Source: JABMPJ01 sp964345005 (lineage in GTDB: Bacteria > Verrucomicrobiota > Kiritimatiellia > UBA8416 > JABMPJ01). From it: a DNA stretch of 64,000 nt. How positions within the stretch are numbered: position 1 is the first letter of the stretch; every line of letters starts with the position of its first letter. The stretch lies in the NCBI GenBank assembly GCA_964345005.1, contig CAYFPQ010000006.1:15101-79100 (forward strand). The letters run 5' to 3'. Positions 18,295 through 26,463 of this stretch are shown piece after piece. The position numbers and the translations under genes were made by a program. A model generated the notes under the pieces. That model was not told the origin of the DNA. It worked only from the letters and a program-made list of their open reading frames with translations, and did not search any database.

Positions 18295-18985
18295 CCCCTC
18301 CTCCCGCCAAGGGAACGAGAAACCACTGTGTCATCGGGGTCCCACCAACTGTCAACTCGGCCTCCACGACCGCCGGGAGATTGGTCGGATTCTCCCAGTC
18401 ATCGGACCAACCTGTTGCGCCGCCTTCCGCATCTTCCGGTGCTGCCGCGTAGCGCAGGGCGACCTCGTGAACATCCGACACAAGAACTTCGATCACCTCT
18501 TCGCCCTCGGTTTCGCCCCAGTCGAAAGGCGCCACGGCGCGACACCATGCTTCCTGGCTGCGGTCAAGGTAGTAGTGGATCCGCGCCAAACGAGGGATCG
18601 CTTCGTTGTGACCTTCCGCGTCGGGCACGGGGCTCACAGCGGTAAACCACAGCGTGTCGGCTCCTCCCTCGAGCGGGGCCCCCTCGAAGGGCAATACCTG
18701 GCCGATGTCCCGGCGCATCACCTGGAACCCGATCAGCGCGTCGGCCTCGTGACGGTTAAAGTGCCTCGCCATATCCCACACACGAATGCCGCCAGCCAGG
18801 CAGGCACCCACCGCACCCACCACGATACCCAGAATCGCCGTCACCACCAGGAGCTCGATCAGCGTGAAGCCACTTCCGCCTCGGGTGGGGTCGGTCCTCA
18901 AAATAAAACTTAACGCCTTTCGTCTCGAAAGGCCCCCCATCAGCCTGTTAAGTTTTATTTTGAGGACCGACCCCACTGGCGTCAC
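18287..18985 (-). CDS. gspJ: GspJ-like minor pseudopilin with a repeat-encoded leader
   Basis: A type IV prepilin signal, GGSGFTLIELLVVTAILGIV, lies at about residues 37-56 with Gly before Phe and Glu5 present. The rest is a soluble pseudopilin domain, with LIGFQVMRRDIGQVLP, typical of GspJ. The leader is about 39 residues, far longer than usual, because a 92-bp element with perfect 30-bp arms lies in it (18885-18976). The GTG at 18985 overlaps the gspI stop. It sits between gspI and gspK, the usual place of gspJ. Exact naming of I and J is from order and weaker than the prepilin call. Confidence 0.82.
   Translation of the reverse strand: MTPVGSVLKIKLNRLMGGLSRRKALSFILRTDPTRGGSGFTLIELLVVTAILGIVVGAVGACLAGGIRVWDMARHFNRHEADALIGFQVMRRDIGQVLPFEGAPLEGGADTLWFTAVSPVPDAEGHNEAIPRLARIHYYLDRSQEAWCRAVAPFDWGETEGEEVIEVLVSDVHEVALRYAAAPEDAEGGATGWSDDWENPTNLPAVVEAELTVGGTPMTQWFLVPLAGGGGE
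18885..18976. repeat. Perfect inverted repeat (30-bp arms) inside gspJ leader
   Basis: Arms 18885-18914 and 18947-18976 are exact complements, with a 32-nt loop. The arms contain GGTCCTCAAAATAAAACTTA, AT-rich compared with the flanks. It begins just after the gspJ start codon on the minus strand and keeps the frame open. It resembles a small palindromic mobile repeat, but no transposase gene is near. Confidence 0.93.
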
Positions 18986-19473
18986 CCATCTTGCGGATTC
19001 TCAACCTGGGCCCAACTCGCGCCGCCGGCTTCACGACCCGTTACGCTGTGCCGGACCATGACAACCACTTCATGTTTCTGCCAAGAGGAGTTCGTGCATG
19101 CGAAGTCGAGATCTGAATGCGTATCCACGCGCCACCAGTAGTCCGGGTAACGCGTCCGGAGGATATGGTCGTCGATATCGGCCCCTCCCCCTCGCGCATT
19201 CAACTCCCCTTGCAGAACCAGAGCGTGCGCGAGCGCAGCCGACCGCATACCGTCACGCGACTCGGCCAGCGCAACCATTGAGGTCTGAAAAGCCTGCAGA
19301 ATCAGGACGATGCCCGTGGAAAGGATAACCACGGTGACGAGGAGTTCGATGAGTGTGAAGGCAGAGTCCTTGGCTGCAAATGCGGCTCGCTGGGGACAGC
19401 TCGCCCTACCTTGCCCTCGATGAGGTAGGGCAAGCTGTCCCCAGCGAGCCGAGATCGCCAAGGATTCTCGCAT
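18982..19473 (-). CDS. gspI: GspI-like minor pseudopilin with a repeat-encoded leader
   Basis: The prepilin signal is DSAFTLIELLVTVVILSTG, with Ala before Phe and Glu5 present, at about residues 36-54. After the helix comes a short domain (LAHALVLQGELNARG, YWWRVDTH) of a size typical for GspI. The leader is about 38 residues and most of it comes from palindromic repeat family 1 (19382-19452). It starts at 19473, directly after the gspG stop, and overlaps gspJ by 4 nt. GspI starts the minor pseudopilin tip complex with J and K. Confidence 0.8.
   Translation of the reverse strand: MRESLAISARWGQLALPHRGQGRASCPQRAAFAAKDSAFTLIELLVTVVILSTGIVLILQAFQTSMVALAESRDGMRSAALAHALVLQGELNARGGGADIDDHILRTRYPDYWWRVDTHSDLDFACTNSSWQKHEVVVMVRHSVTGREAGGASWAQVENPQDG
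19382..19452. repeat. Palindromic repeat family 1, copy C (inside gspI leader)
   Basis: Arms 19383-19411 and 19423-19451 are near-perfect complements (GGCTCGCTGGGGACAGCT and its partner). It is the best-preserved copy. On the minus strand it encodes the GspI leader in frame. Confidence 0.93.
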
Positions 19474-19872
19474 CTATTCGCCCCAGTTTGTGATGTCGTC
19501 GTCCGCGCTCTGGTCATCAGGTCCGTTCGACCAGAGGTCGAATCCCATCGTGTTGCGGGCACCGGGATAGCGGTACTGGTACTTGCGTTTCCAAGGGTCG
19601 AGTGGCTTGTTCTCCAGGTAGGGTTCTTTCCACGTCTTGGAGGTGGATGGCTGCAACAAGATATCCAAGCCCTGCTCCGTCGAGGGATAGGTGTCGTTGT
19701 GTAGCCGGTACATCTTCAGAGCAACGCTGATGTTCGCAATGTCGCCCAACGCGATCTTGCTCTTTGCATCGTCCGAAGCCGGCAACACGCGCGGCAGCAC
19801 CATGCCCGCCAGTGCTGCGATAATAATCACCACCACCATCAGCTCAATCAACGTAAAGCCATCACGTCTCAT
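19474..19872 (-). CDS. gspG: Type II secretion major pseudopilin GspG
   Basis: A 132-residue protein with a normal short leader, MRRDGFTLIELMVVVIIIAA, and the GspG C-terminal features: TYPSTEQGLDILL, DPWKRKYQYRYPG and the calcium-site region DLWSNGPDD. GspG polymerises into the pseudopilus that drives type II secretion. Unlike its three downstream neighbours it has no repeat-derived leader. Upstream, a palindromic repeat (19971-20060) separates it from the gspF remnant. Confidence 0.95.
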   Translation of the reverse strand: MRRDGFTLIELMVVVIIIAALAGMVLPRVLPASDDAKSKIALGDIANISVALKMYRLHNDTYPSTEQGLDILLQPSTSKTWKEPYLENKPLDPWKRKYQYRYPGARNTMGFDLWSNGPDDQSADDDITNWGE

Positions 19873-19970
19873 TCTATACCTCTTTCCGTTCGATCCGCAT
19901 GCGCCCCACTAAGGAACACCACCGTTCGTCCTATCTTCTACGACCCCTTCCAATAGCCACCCCACCTACC

Positions 19971-20060
19971 CCCAGCGGAGGCCGGGGGGAGGGGTTCTCG
20001 CTCCTTAGCGGTTCGGTATTCCGAACCGGTCGGGCGAGCACCCCTCCTCCCGGCCGGAGC
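19971..20060. repeat. Palindromic repeat family 3, copy A
   Basis: A compound hairpin between gspG and gspF. The outer stem pairs GGCCGGGGGGAGGGG with CCCCTCCTCCCGGCC; the inner stem is CGGTTCGGTATTCCGAACCG. The block CCTTAGCG-GGTATTCC is shared with copy B (25577-25666), while the stem sequences differ in a compensating way. Confidence 0.88.
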
Positions 20061-21258
20061 TATAGTCTTGTTCCCAACTCGAAGATGGGCAGCAACATTG
20101 CTGCCACAATAAACCCGACCAGCGCGCCGACGACAAGGATCAAGATCGGTTCAAGAAGCGAGATGGCCAGTCGGCACTGGCGCTCGATCTGGCGCTCATA
20201 GAACCCCGCGACCTCATCCAGCGCCTCATCCAGACGTCCGGCCTCCTCCCCAACAGCACACATGTTCGCCACAAAGACCGGAAAATGGTGCGCCTGCTTG
20301 AGCCCCTCGGAGAAGGGGACGCCCTGGCTTACCGTCTGCTGTCTGACATTGTCGATTTCTTCGCGCAGGACGTGGTTCGATGCCGTCTGACCACCGAGCA
20401 GCAACACGCGATCGATTGAAAGACCCGATTGCAGGAGCAACGCGAGCGTTCGGCTGAACCGGGCAATGTCCGTCAGAACGGGCCGACGAGTGGCAGCTTG
20501 AGCTTCAAGCCGTCGACATACAGTCGCCCGCGTTCGTGTGTCGCCATACGCCGGAATATCGCGCCCAGGAGCAGCAAGCCAAGAACCAGCCAGTACCAGT
20601 TCGCTTCGCAGAAATTGCTCGTCCCCACGAGGATCCGTGTCGGCAGCGGCAGCGACTCGTATTCATCAAAGAGACTTAACACGCGCGGTAGGAAGAAGGT
20701 CAGCAGGATGAACACGGTGAGTAGGCCCACCGTCAACGTCAGTAGTGGATATGCCATCGCCGATTGCGCTCGACGACGCGTCTCTTCCTCCTTATCCATA
20801 GCTTCGGCGAGCCGGGTTAACACCGTGTCAAGCACGCCACCCGACTCCCCCGAACGCACCATGCTCACGTAAAGCTCGGGGAAATGGGATTCATGTCGCC
20901 GCAGCGCATCGCTCAGCATCTGCCCGTCGCGAATACTGCCCTCAATTTCACCCACAAGCCGCCGGAAACGGGAATGGTCGGTCTGCTCCTTTATGGTGGA
21001 TAGGGCGCGAAGAATGGGCACGCCTGAACGTATGAGACTGGCAAGCTGATAGGTAAAGACCACGATGTCCCGGCGCACAATCCGCCGAGACCATCGCTTC
21101 TGCTTCCCCGGCCCGCCGCCCCGTTTCTCGTCTATATGTATAGGAACAAGACCGCGGGAATGCAGGAGGTCTGCGGCCTCGGCCCGTGAAAAGGCTTCGA
21201 CAACGCCCTCCTCCGTGCGGTGCGGTCCCTGCTTGGCCTTGTAGGTGAATAGCGGCAT
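20060..21258 (-). pseudogene. gspF: GspF inner-membrane platform protein, split by a frameshift
   Basis: Residues 1-261 (21258 to 20473) are the first GspF domain: MPLFTYKAKQG, SLIRSGVPILRALSTI, MVRSGESGGVLDTVL and two membrane helices, ending LVGPF then TGA. The missing second domain continues at once in another frame: LTDIARFSRTLALLLQSGLS, CAVGEEAGRLDEAL and the last helix LEPILILVVGALVGFIVAAM, to 20060. One base added at about 20476 restores a normal length of about 400 residues. This may be a sequencing error, a real mutation, or a -1 slip at TTC-TGA; the intact downstream reading favours an error or a very recent event. GspF recruits GspE and the pseudopilus base. Confidence 0.88.
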
Positions 21259-21310
21259 GTTATAGATTGGGCCTCAAGGGGCTGTTCCCAGAACAATCCG
21301 GGTCGATCAA

Positions 21311-21402
21311 AGGAGACGCTTCGGCAAGCTCAGCATGACGATTCCTTAGAAAACTTGGTGATTCAAGAATTGTCATCCCGAGCGAAGTCGAGGGATCTCT
21401 TT
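21311..21402. repeat. Palindromic repeat family 2, copy A
   Basis: Two arms related as an imperfect inverted repeat: GCTTCGGCAAGCTCAGCATG and GTCATCCCGAGCGAAGTCGA. It fills most of the gspE-gspF gap. A second copy is at 44575-44676. Confidence 0.85.
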
Positions 21403-21416
21403 TTAGGCAACAGCGC

Positions 21417-23051
21417 CTACATTGATGTAACTCTCAACACTTCTTCATTAGTCGTCACGCCCTGCGCCACCTTGGCCATGCCATCGGCCGCCAGGGTTGA
21501 CATGTTCAGCCCGTCGGCCGCCTCCCGAATCTGCGCCGCCGAGGCACGTTCCAGAATCAGCGCCTGGATCTCGGGCACAAGCGGGATGAACTCCGCGATC
21601 GCGACACGCCCGCGATACCCGCAACCACTGCATTCCTTGCACCCCTTGCCGCGGTGGAGCGTCTTACCGTCAGCTTCGTACGACTCCTTGCAGGAGTTGC
21701 AGATCACACGCACGAGTCGTTGGGCGATGAAAGCGTGGACCGTTGATGTAATCAGATAGGGATCTACCCCCATGTCAGCTAACCGCACCGCACCCCCCGC
21801 GGCATCGTTGGTATGCAACGTACTGAGCACGAGATGCCCGGTCATGGCCGTCTGAACGGCAATCTCGGCCGTTTCGCGGTCACGGACCTCACCCACCATC
21901 ATCACGTCAGGATCGTGCCGCAGCATGCTCGGCAGCGCCCGCGAGAAGGTCAGACCGATCTTGGGGTTCATCTGTGTCTGCGTGATACCGTGTAGCTCGT
22001 ACTCAACCGGGTCTTCCAACGTGATGATCTTGCGCGAACGCGCATTCAGCCGGCTCAGGCAGGCATAAAGGGTTGTGCTCTTCCCGCTGCCGGTAGGCCC
22101 CGTGACGAAGATGATCCCATGCGGGCGGGCCACGTAGGACTCGAGCATCTCACGGTGCTGGTCGGAGTAGCCGAGATCGCCCAGGTCAAACAGCATGGTC
22201 GCAGGAAGAATGCGGATCACGACATCTTCTCCGTGCACCGAAGGCACCACGGAGACACGCAGATCGTACTCGCTGCGCCCGATCTTGACCCGCGAACGGC
22301 CGTCCTGCGGCAAGCGACGCTCGACAATGTCCAAGTGAGACATCAGCTTCACACGGCTGATGATGGCGGGGTAAAGATGCCGGATGTTGCGTGGTACGCT
22401 CATGTCATACAGAACGCCATCGATCCGACGCCGGATCGAAACGCCATCGCGGTGTGCTTCGAAATGGATATCTGTCGCGCGGTCATCGATCGCGTCGCGT
22501 AGAAGCTGGTTGACCAAACGTACGACCGACGCGTCTTCAGCCTGGCGCTCCAGGTCGTGTGATTCTTCCGGGCGCCGCATTGCCTCGCGATCGGGACTCT
22601 CGGCCAGGATGCGCTCAACCGTTTCCGCGCCGACACCATAGTAACGATGCAGAGCATCCCGAATATCGGAGCGGCAGGCCAATACACGTTCGACATGGCA
22701 CCCCAGGTTGGTCTCGATGTCCTCGACGGCCGAAATATCGAACGGATCGGAAACCGCGACGGTCAGGCTGCGGCCATCATAACGAATCGGCATGACCGTG
22801 TAGTGAGAGACCAGCTTGGCCGATACGGCGCGTACGGCTCCCGACTCGGCCGTTTCTTCGGCCAATCGTACGAAGCGCATGTTCTGCTGTTCCGCCACCA
22901 CCGGCAACAGGTCCTGCTCGCCGATGAAGTTGCCGCCCACTAGAGCCGAGACGATGGATTCGCGGTTGGCACGAGCCCTCTCACGAGCACTGATAAGCTG
23001 CTCCTCTGTCAGCAGCCCCTTCTCGACCAGAACATCTTCGAAACCGGACAT
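21417..23051 (-). CDS. gspE: Type II secretion ATPase GspE
   Basis: The 544-residue protein has an N-terminal GspE/PilB N1-like domain (LLTEEQLISA, LVSHYTVMPIRYDGRSLTVA), then the hexameric ATPase core: ASDIHFE-type segment (ATDIHFEAHRDG), Walker A GPTGSGKSTT, Asp box ITLEDPVEYEL, Walker B MMVGEVRDRETAEIA and His box LSTLHTNDA. A C-terminal zinc module has CNSC and CKEC, as in GspE. It powers pseudopilus assembly at the cytoplasmic face. It ends 158 nt before gspF, with a palindromic repeat between. It starts 21 nt after the atpD stop, so it may share a transcript with the ATPase operon upstream. Confidence 0.95.
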   Translation of the reverse strand: MSGFEDVLVEKGLLTEEQLISARERARANRESIVSALVGGNFIGEQDLLPVVAEQQNMRFVRLAEETAESGAVRAVSAKLVSHYTVMPIRYDGRSLTVAVSDPFDISAVEDIETNLGCHVERVLACRSDIRDALHRYYGVGAETVERILAESPDREAMRRPEESHDLERQAEDASVVRLVNQLLRDAIDDRATDIHFEAHRDGVSIRRRIDGVLYDMSVPRNIRHLYPAIISRVKLMSHLDIVERRLPQDGRSRVKIGRSEYDLRVSVVPSVHGEDVVIRILPATMLFDLGDLGYSDQHREMLESYVARPHGIIFVTGPTGSGKSTTLYACLSRLNARSRKIITLEDPVEYELHGITQTQMNPKIGLTFSRALPSMLRHDPDVMMVGEVRDRETAEIAVQTAMTGHLVLSTLHTNDAAGGAVRLADMGVDPYLITSTVHAFIAQRLVRVICNSCKESYEADGKTLHRGKGCKECSGCGYRGRVAIAEFIPLVPEIQALILERASAAQIREAADGLNMSTLAADGMAKVAQGVTTNEEVLRVTSM

Positions 23052-23071
23052 AGACTACTCCCCGGCCAAGG

Positions 23072-23517
23072 CTAACTGATCGTCCCAATCATATAGAAGT
23101 CGTCTTCAGAACGATCATCCATCTTGCCATCGATGATTCTCTCACAGTCGTCGAGCGTTTCGCCAATCTTGACATACGCGCCCTTCTTACCCACGTAGGA
23201 CTCCGCAACAAACATCGGCTGGGTCATGAAATACTGCAGCTTGCGGGCACGCTCGTAAAGCGTACGATCGTTCTTGGAGAGCTCATCGAGACCGATAACC
23301 GCGACGATACGGCGCAGCTCGTCATACTTGGTCAGGATGCGCAGCAATTCCTGGCTGACGTCGAAGTGGCGCTGCCCGACGATAGCCGCATCCAGGTTCG
23401 AACACGATGATGCCAGCGGATCGATCGCCGGGTAGATACCTTTTTCAGAGATCTTTCGCTCCAGATAAATGAACGCGTCGAGGTGTCTGAATGCCGTCGC
23501 GGGAGCGGGGTCGGTCG
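23072..23517 (-). CDS. atpD: F-type ATPase beta subunit, C-terminal part (5' end lost in assembly gap)
   Basis: From the gap, in the correct frame, the peptide reads TDPAPATAFRHLDAFIYLER, GIYPAIDPLASS, then VGQRHFDV, and GLDELSKND (the DELSEED contact loop), and ends FYMIGTIS. This is the C-terminal quarter of an F1 beta. It is out of frame with the upstream part, and its first 33 or so residues correspond to the same region as the last residues before the gap, but with a different sequence. So this is either the end of a second beta gene or a wrongly joined contig. gspE follows 21 nt downstream. Confidence 0.85.
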
Positions 23518-23527
23518 NNNNNNNNNN
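23518..23527. other. Assembly gap (10 N) in beta subunit gene
   Basis: Ten Ns. Both flanks encode a TDPA...AIDPL segment of F1 beta, so the true sequence cannot be a simple 10-nt gap. Confidence 0.97.
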
Positions 23528-24570
23528 AGCGGATCGATCGCCGAGTAGAGTCCGAGCTGGGTCCGCTCACGCGACAGCACCATGATCGCGTCGAGATAAC
23601 TGAAGATCGTCACCACAGCCGGGTCTGTCAGGTCGTCGGCGGGCACATATACGGCCTCGAACGCTGAAATGGACCCCTTGATACGTTCGTGAACATCGCC
23701 AACCTCCGAGCTCAGCGTAGGCTGGTAGCCTGTTTCGGATGGCGTCCGGCCCAACAGCGTGGAGATCTCGGCACCGGCCTGGACAAAACGGTAAACGTTA
23801 TCGATGAAGAGGAGCACTTCCTTGCCTTGCTCCTGCAGGTATTCGGCAAGTGTGATACCAGACATGATGATGTTGAAGCGGGCGCCCGGCGGCTCGTCCA
23901 TCTGCCCGAAAGCCATCATGATCTTGTCGAGGATTCCGACTTCCTCGAACTCGAAGTAGAGTTCGTTGCCCTCTCGGATGCGCTCGCCCACCCCCGTAAA
24001 TACGCACGCGCCCTCATGCTCTTCCACGATGTTGTGGATTAGCTCCATGATAAGTACGGTCTTGCCGCAACCGGCACCACCGATAACGCCGGTCTTGCTG
24101 CCACGCACAACAGGGAAGAGCAGATCGACCACCTTAATCCCTGTTTCCACGATCTCGGCTTTTCCGCCACCCAGGTCGCCCATATCCATCGCGACACGGC
24201 CGGCTTCCCTGTGGATCGGCGCGCGCCGCTGAGTCAGGATCGGTCCTTTACCGTCGATGGGGTCGCCCATCACATTGATAATGCGCCCGAACAATTCCTC
24301 GCCCACGGGAATCGTGAGCGTCTCGCCTTGGGCCTCGGCCAACGCATTACGCTGTAGGTTCAGCGTCGATGCGAGCGATACGCAGCGCGCAATGTTGCCC
24401 TCCAGATGCTCGGCCACCAACAGGGTGACGTCACGCTTGTCGAACGTCTTCGTATGAATCGTCTCATGCAGATCGGGCATGTCTTCAATCGCCGTAAACT
24501 GAACATCCACAACCGGCCCCTGCACCGCGATGACCTTCCCTTCTCTGATGCCTCTTCCTGTCGTAGCCAT
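23528..24570 (-). CDS. atpD: F-type ATPase beta subunit, N-terminal and catalytic part
   Basis: Starts MATTGRGIREGKVIAVQGPVVDVQF (beta-barrel), then Walker A GGAGCGKTVLIMEL, catalytic glutamate in GVGERIREGNELY, GQMDEPPGARFN, and Walker B LLFIDNVYRFVQAGAE. All catalytic residues expected of an F1 beta are present, so this subunit should hydrolyse or make ATP. The last visible part, VVTIFSYLDAIMVLSRERTQ then GLYSAIDP, recalls the beta of the alternate (N-type) ATPases more than the standard form. The reading stops at the 10-N gap. It follows atpG by about 70 nt. Confidence 0.9.
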
Positions 24571-24639
24571 ACTCTTTCTCCCGTTGCCGGTTTCAGCGGT
24601 CGCCAGCGGCCGCCAGAAGCGGTGATCTCAAGCCCAGGC

Positions 24640-25545
24640 CTATGCCGCGGGCTTGCGCCGCCGTCTCTTCTTGCCGCGGGCTGCGAAACTCTCCCGCATG
24701 CCCTTGTCAATCAGTTCGTGTGTTGCCTTGAATACCTTGTGCTCGACCTTCTTACGGTCCTTCTCCAGCTTCTGCCCGCTGCCCTCCAAGTGCATCGCGC
24801 GGGCAGAGAACTCCGCCAGCTTGCTGTCCTCGAACACCTCGAAAAGTTTGGATGTCACCCACACGCCAGCCAGGTACTCAAGCATGTCGGAGAGCGACGA
24901 CTCGACGATGATCTTGCGCGCATCGGCCATGAAGCCTTTGCGAGTCAGATGGTGCGCCACTTCACTGTCGGCTTCTTCGTCGAACAGCTCAGCACAGGGC
25001 AGGAGGTTGATCGTCTCGATCGTCTGGGCGCTGAACGAAAGCGGTCTTGGGTAGACAATGATCACTTTGCCCATGCGACGGGCCAGCACCTCTTTGACGA
25101 TATGATCCTTAATCGCCATGGACTGTTCGTAGATCGTTTCCTGGTTGATGCCGCCGAAACCGGTGAATTCGGAAGCGCCGTCCTCGAAAGTCTGGCAGCC
25201 TTTGTCCCCAATAACGACGTGGGCCGTCTTATCGAGCCCGTGTTTCTCTGCCTCGGCCTGCGCCCGTCGCATCACACCCTGGTTGAGCCCGCCCATGAAT
25301 CCGGAGTCGGAGGTGACAACCACAATGCCAAGCACATCGGTCACGACACGAACGAGGGGATCGTCGACTTCCACAAGGTCGACTACCCGAAAGAACTCAG
25401 AGAAGGCGTCCATGAAGCGGTCAAACCGCTCCTTCTCCTTCTCCATCACGTGGTACTGCGCCGCAGCAATGTTCTTGAGCGTCTCAATGAGCTGCACGAG
25501 TTCCGTATTGAACTCCAGCTCCTTTCTCAGTTCGCTAAGCTGCAT
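24640..25545 (-). CDS. atpG: F-type ATPase gamma subunit (divergent)
   Basis: 301 residues. The N-terminal helix includes LIETLKNIAAAQYHVM, matching the KAMxMVAAAK region of gamma. The Rossmann-like domain has VTSDSGFMGGLNQGVM (compare SDRGLCGGFN), and the C-terminal helix has EFSARAMHLEGSGQKLEK. Gamma is the central rotor shaft. The sequence is quite divergent, and a basic tail (GKKRRRRKPAA) extends past the usual end; the usual C-terminus enters the alpha-beta barrel, so the tail is odd. It lies between the b-delta gene and beta, as in standard operons. Confidence 0.88.
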   Translation of the reverse strand: MQLSELRKELEFNTELVQLIETLKNIAAAQYHVMEKEKERFDRFMDAFSEFFRVVDLVEVDDPLVRVVTDVLGIVVVTSDSGFMGGLNQGVMRRAQAEAEKHGLDKTAHVVIGDKGCQTFEDGASEFTGFGGINQETIYEQSMAIKDHIVKEVLARRMGKVIIVYPRPLSFSAQTIETINLLPCAELFDEEADSEVAHHLTRKGFMADARKIIVESSLSDMLEYLAGVWVTSKLFEVFEDSKLAEFSARAMHLEGSGQKLEKDRKKVEHKVFKATHELIDKGMRESFAARGKKRRRRKPAA

Positions 25546-25576
25546 TGCTACTCCCTAAGCCCCATGCCCTGTCTAA

Positions 25577-25666
25577 CCCCAGTGGAGGCCCGGGTGAGGG
25601 TCCCGCAGGCCTTAGCGCGCGGTATTCCGCGCGGTCCGGCCAAGGGGCCCTCACCCGGGCCGGAGC
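25577..25666. repeat. Palindromic repeat family 3, copy B
   Basis: Lies between the b-delta gene and atpG. The outer stem pairs GGCCCGGGTGAGGG with CCCTCACCCGGGCC; the inner stem is CGCGCGGTATTCCGCGCG. It shares the CCTTAGCG and GGTATTCC blocks with 19971-20060. Confidence 0.9.
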
Positions 25667-25667
25667 G

Positions 25668-26414
25668 TCACCCGCGGGCGTGCTTCTTCACCTCGTCAAC
25701 AGCTTCCTTCATCCGGTTGCTGAGGCTGCCGTCGATCTCCAAGCTACCCAGCTTGAACGCCAAACCGGCCACGAGTTTTTCCTCGATGTTCTCCTGCACC
25801 CTGATATCGACCTCGAACTTCTCCTTCAACAAAGTCTGCAAGCGGTTCTTCTGCGCTTCGGCAATCGGGCGGGCCGCCGTGAAGTCAACCTTGTCGGAAT
25901 CGACAGTAATGCTGGATGAATCCAGCGCATCCAGTGCCTCGAGCAGTTCGTCCGTGAAGACGCTATCGACTGCTTCAGCCATCTTCTCGGTGAACACGAG
26001 CTCAAAGACTTCTCCGGCATAAAGCACGGCCTTCTCTTCCATATCCTGTGAAATCTGCTGCCGGAACCTTTCCTCGTTGCGCTTCGCCTGCTCAACCATC
26101 CGATCCGCCTCGGTGCGGGCTTCACCCAGGATCTGGTCCCGTGTCCGCGCCACCTCTTTGTCGGCCTGCGCCCGATGCTCCTCCAATTCCTTCTCGGCCT
26201 CGATCTTCTGTTGCTGGAACGCGCGCTCGTGTTCTTCGATCTGCTCGCGAATGCCGGACTCCTTCTTGCGGATCTCGGCTTCGACCTCCCGCACACTCTC
26301 AACCGCCTTGGCCGTATCACCCAGCAGAATGCGCTTGATCAGCACCATGATCGCCACGAGCACCACCACGTGTGTCAGGATGACAGGCAACAACAACTTC
26401 AACATGTCAGACAT
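25668..26414 (-). CDS. atpF: F-type ATPase stator: subunit b fused to a delta-type C-terminal domain
   Basis: One N-terminal membrane helix (about residues 6-27), then a long highly charged coiled coil (about 35-150) typical of b. The last 75 residues read VDFTAARPIAEAQKNRLQTL and LVAGLAFKLGSLEIDGSLSN, which match the C-terminal domain of delta/OSCP (TAxPLSEEQ...GGxxxxIGDxxIDGSVxxxL). The N-terminal helical domain of delta, which holds the alpha N-termini, is not recognisable. At 248 residues it is about 90 longer than a normal b. Alternate N-type ATPases also have long b subunits and no delta gene. It starts 49 nt after the c-subunit stop. Confidence 0.85.
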   Translation of the reverse strand: MSDMLKLLLPVILTHVVVLVAIMVLIKRILLGDTAKAVESVREVEAEIRKKESGIREQIEEHERAFQQQKIEAEKELEEHRAQADKEVARTRDQILGEARTEADRMVEQAKRNEERFRQQISQDMEEKAVLYAGEVFELVFTEKMAEAVDSVFTDELLEALDALDSSSITVDSDKVDFTAARPIAEAQKNRLQTLLKEKFEVDIRVQENIEEKLVAGLAFKLGSLEIDGSLSNRMKEAVDEVKKHARG

Positions 26415-26463
26415 CTTTCATCTCCTCGGGTCACCTGCGTTCACGGTGAATCCCCTTCCCTTC

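Noticed and set aside
13954..23051. Reading the secretion cluster as a type IV pilus
   Set aside because: GspG, GspK-type pseudopilin and GspE zinc motif fit type II secretion better, and no PilT or PilA-like major pilin is present. GspD and GspC are outside the window or absent, so a full system is not proven.
23506..23517. GGGGTCGGTC next to the atpD gap matches the arm of the gspJ inverted repeat
   Set aside because: It is just the codons for TDPA in beta read on the other strand, so a chance match.
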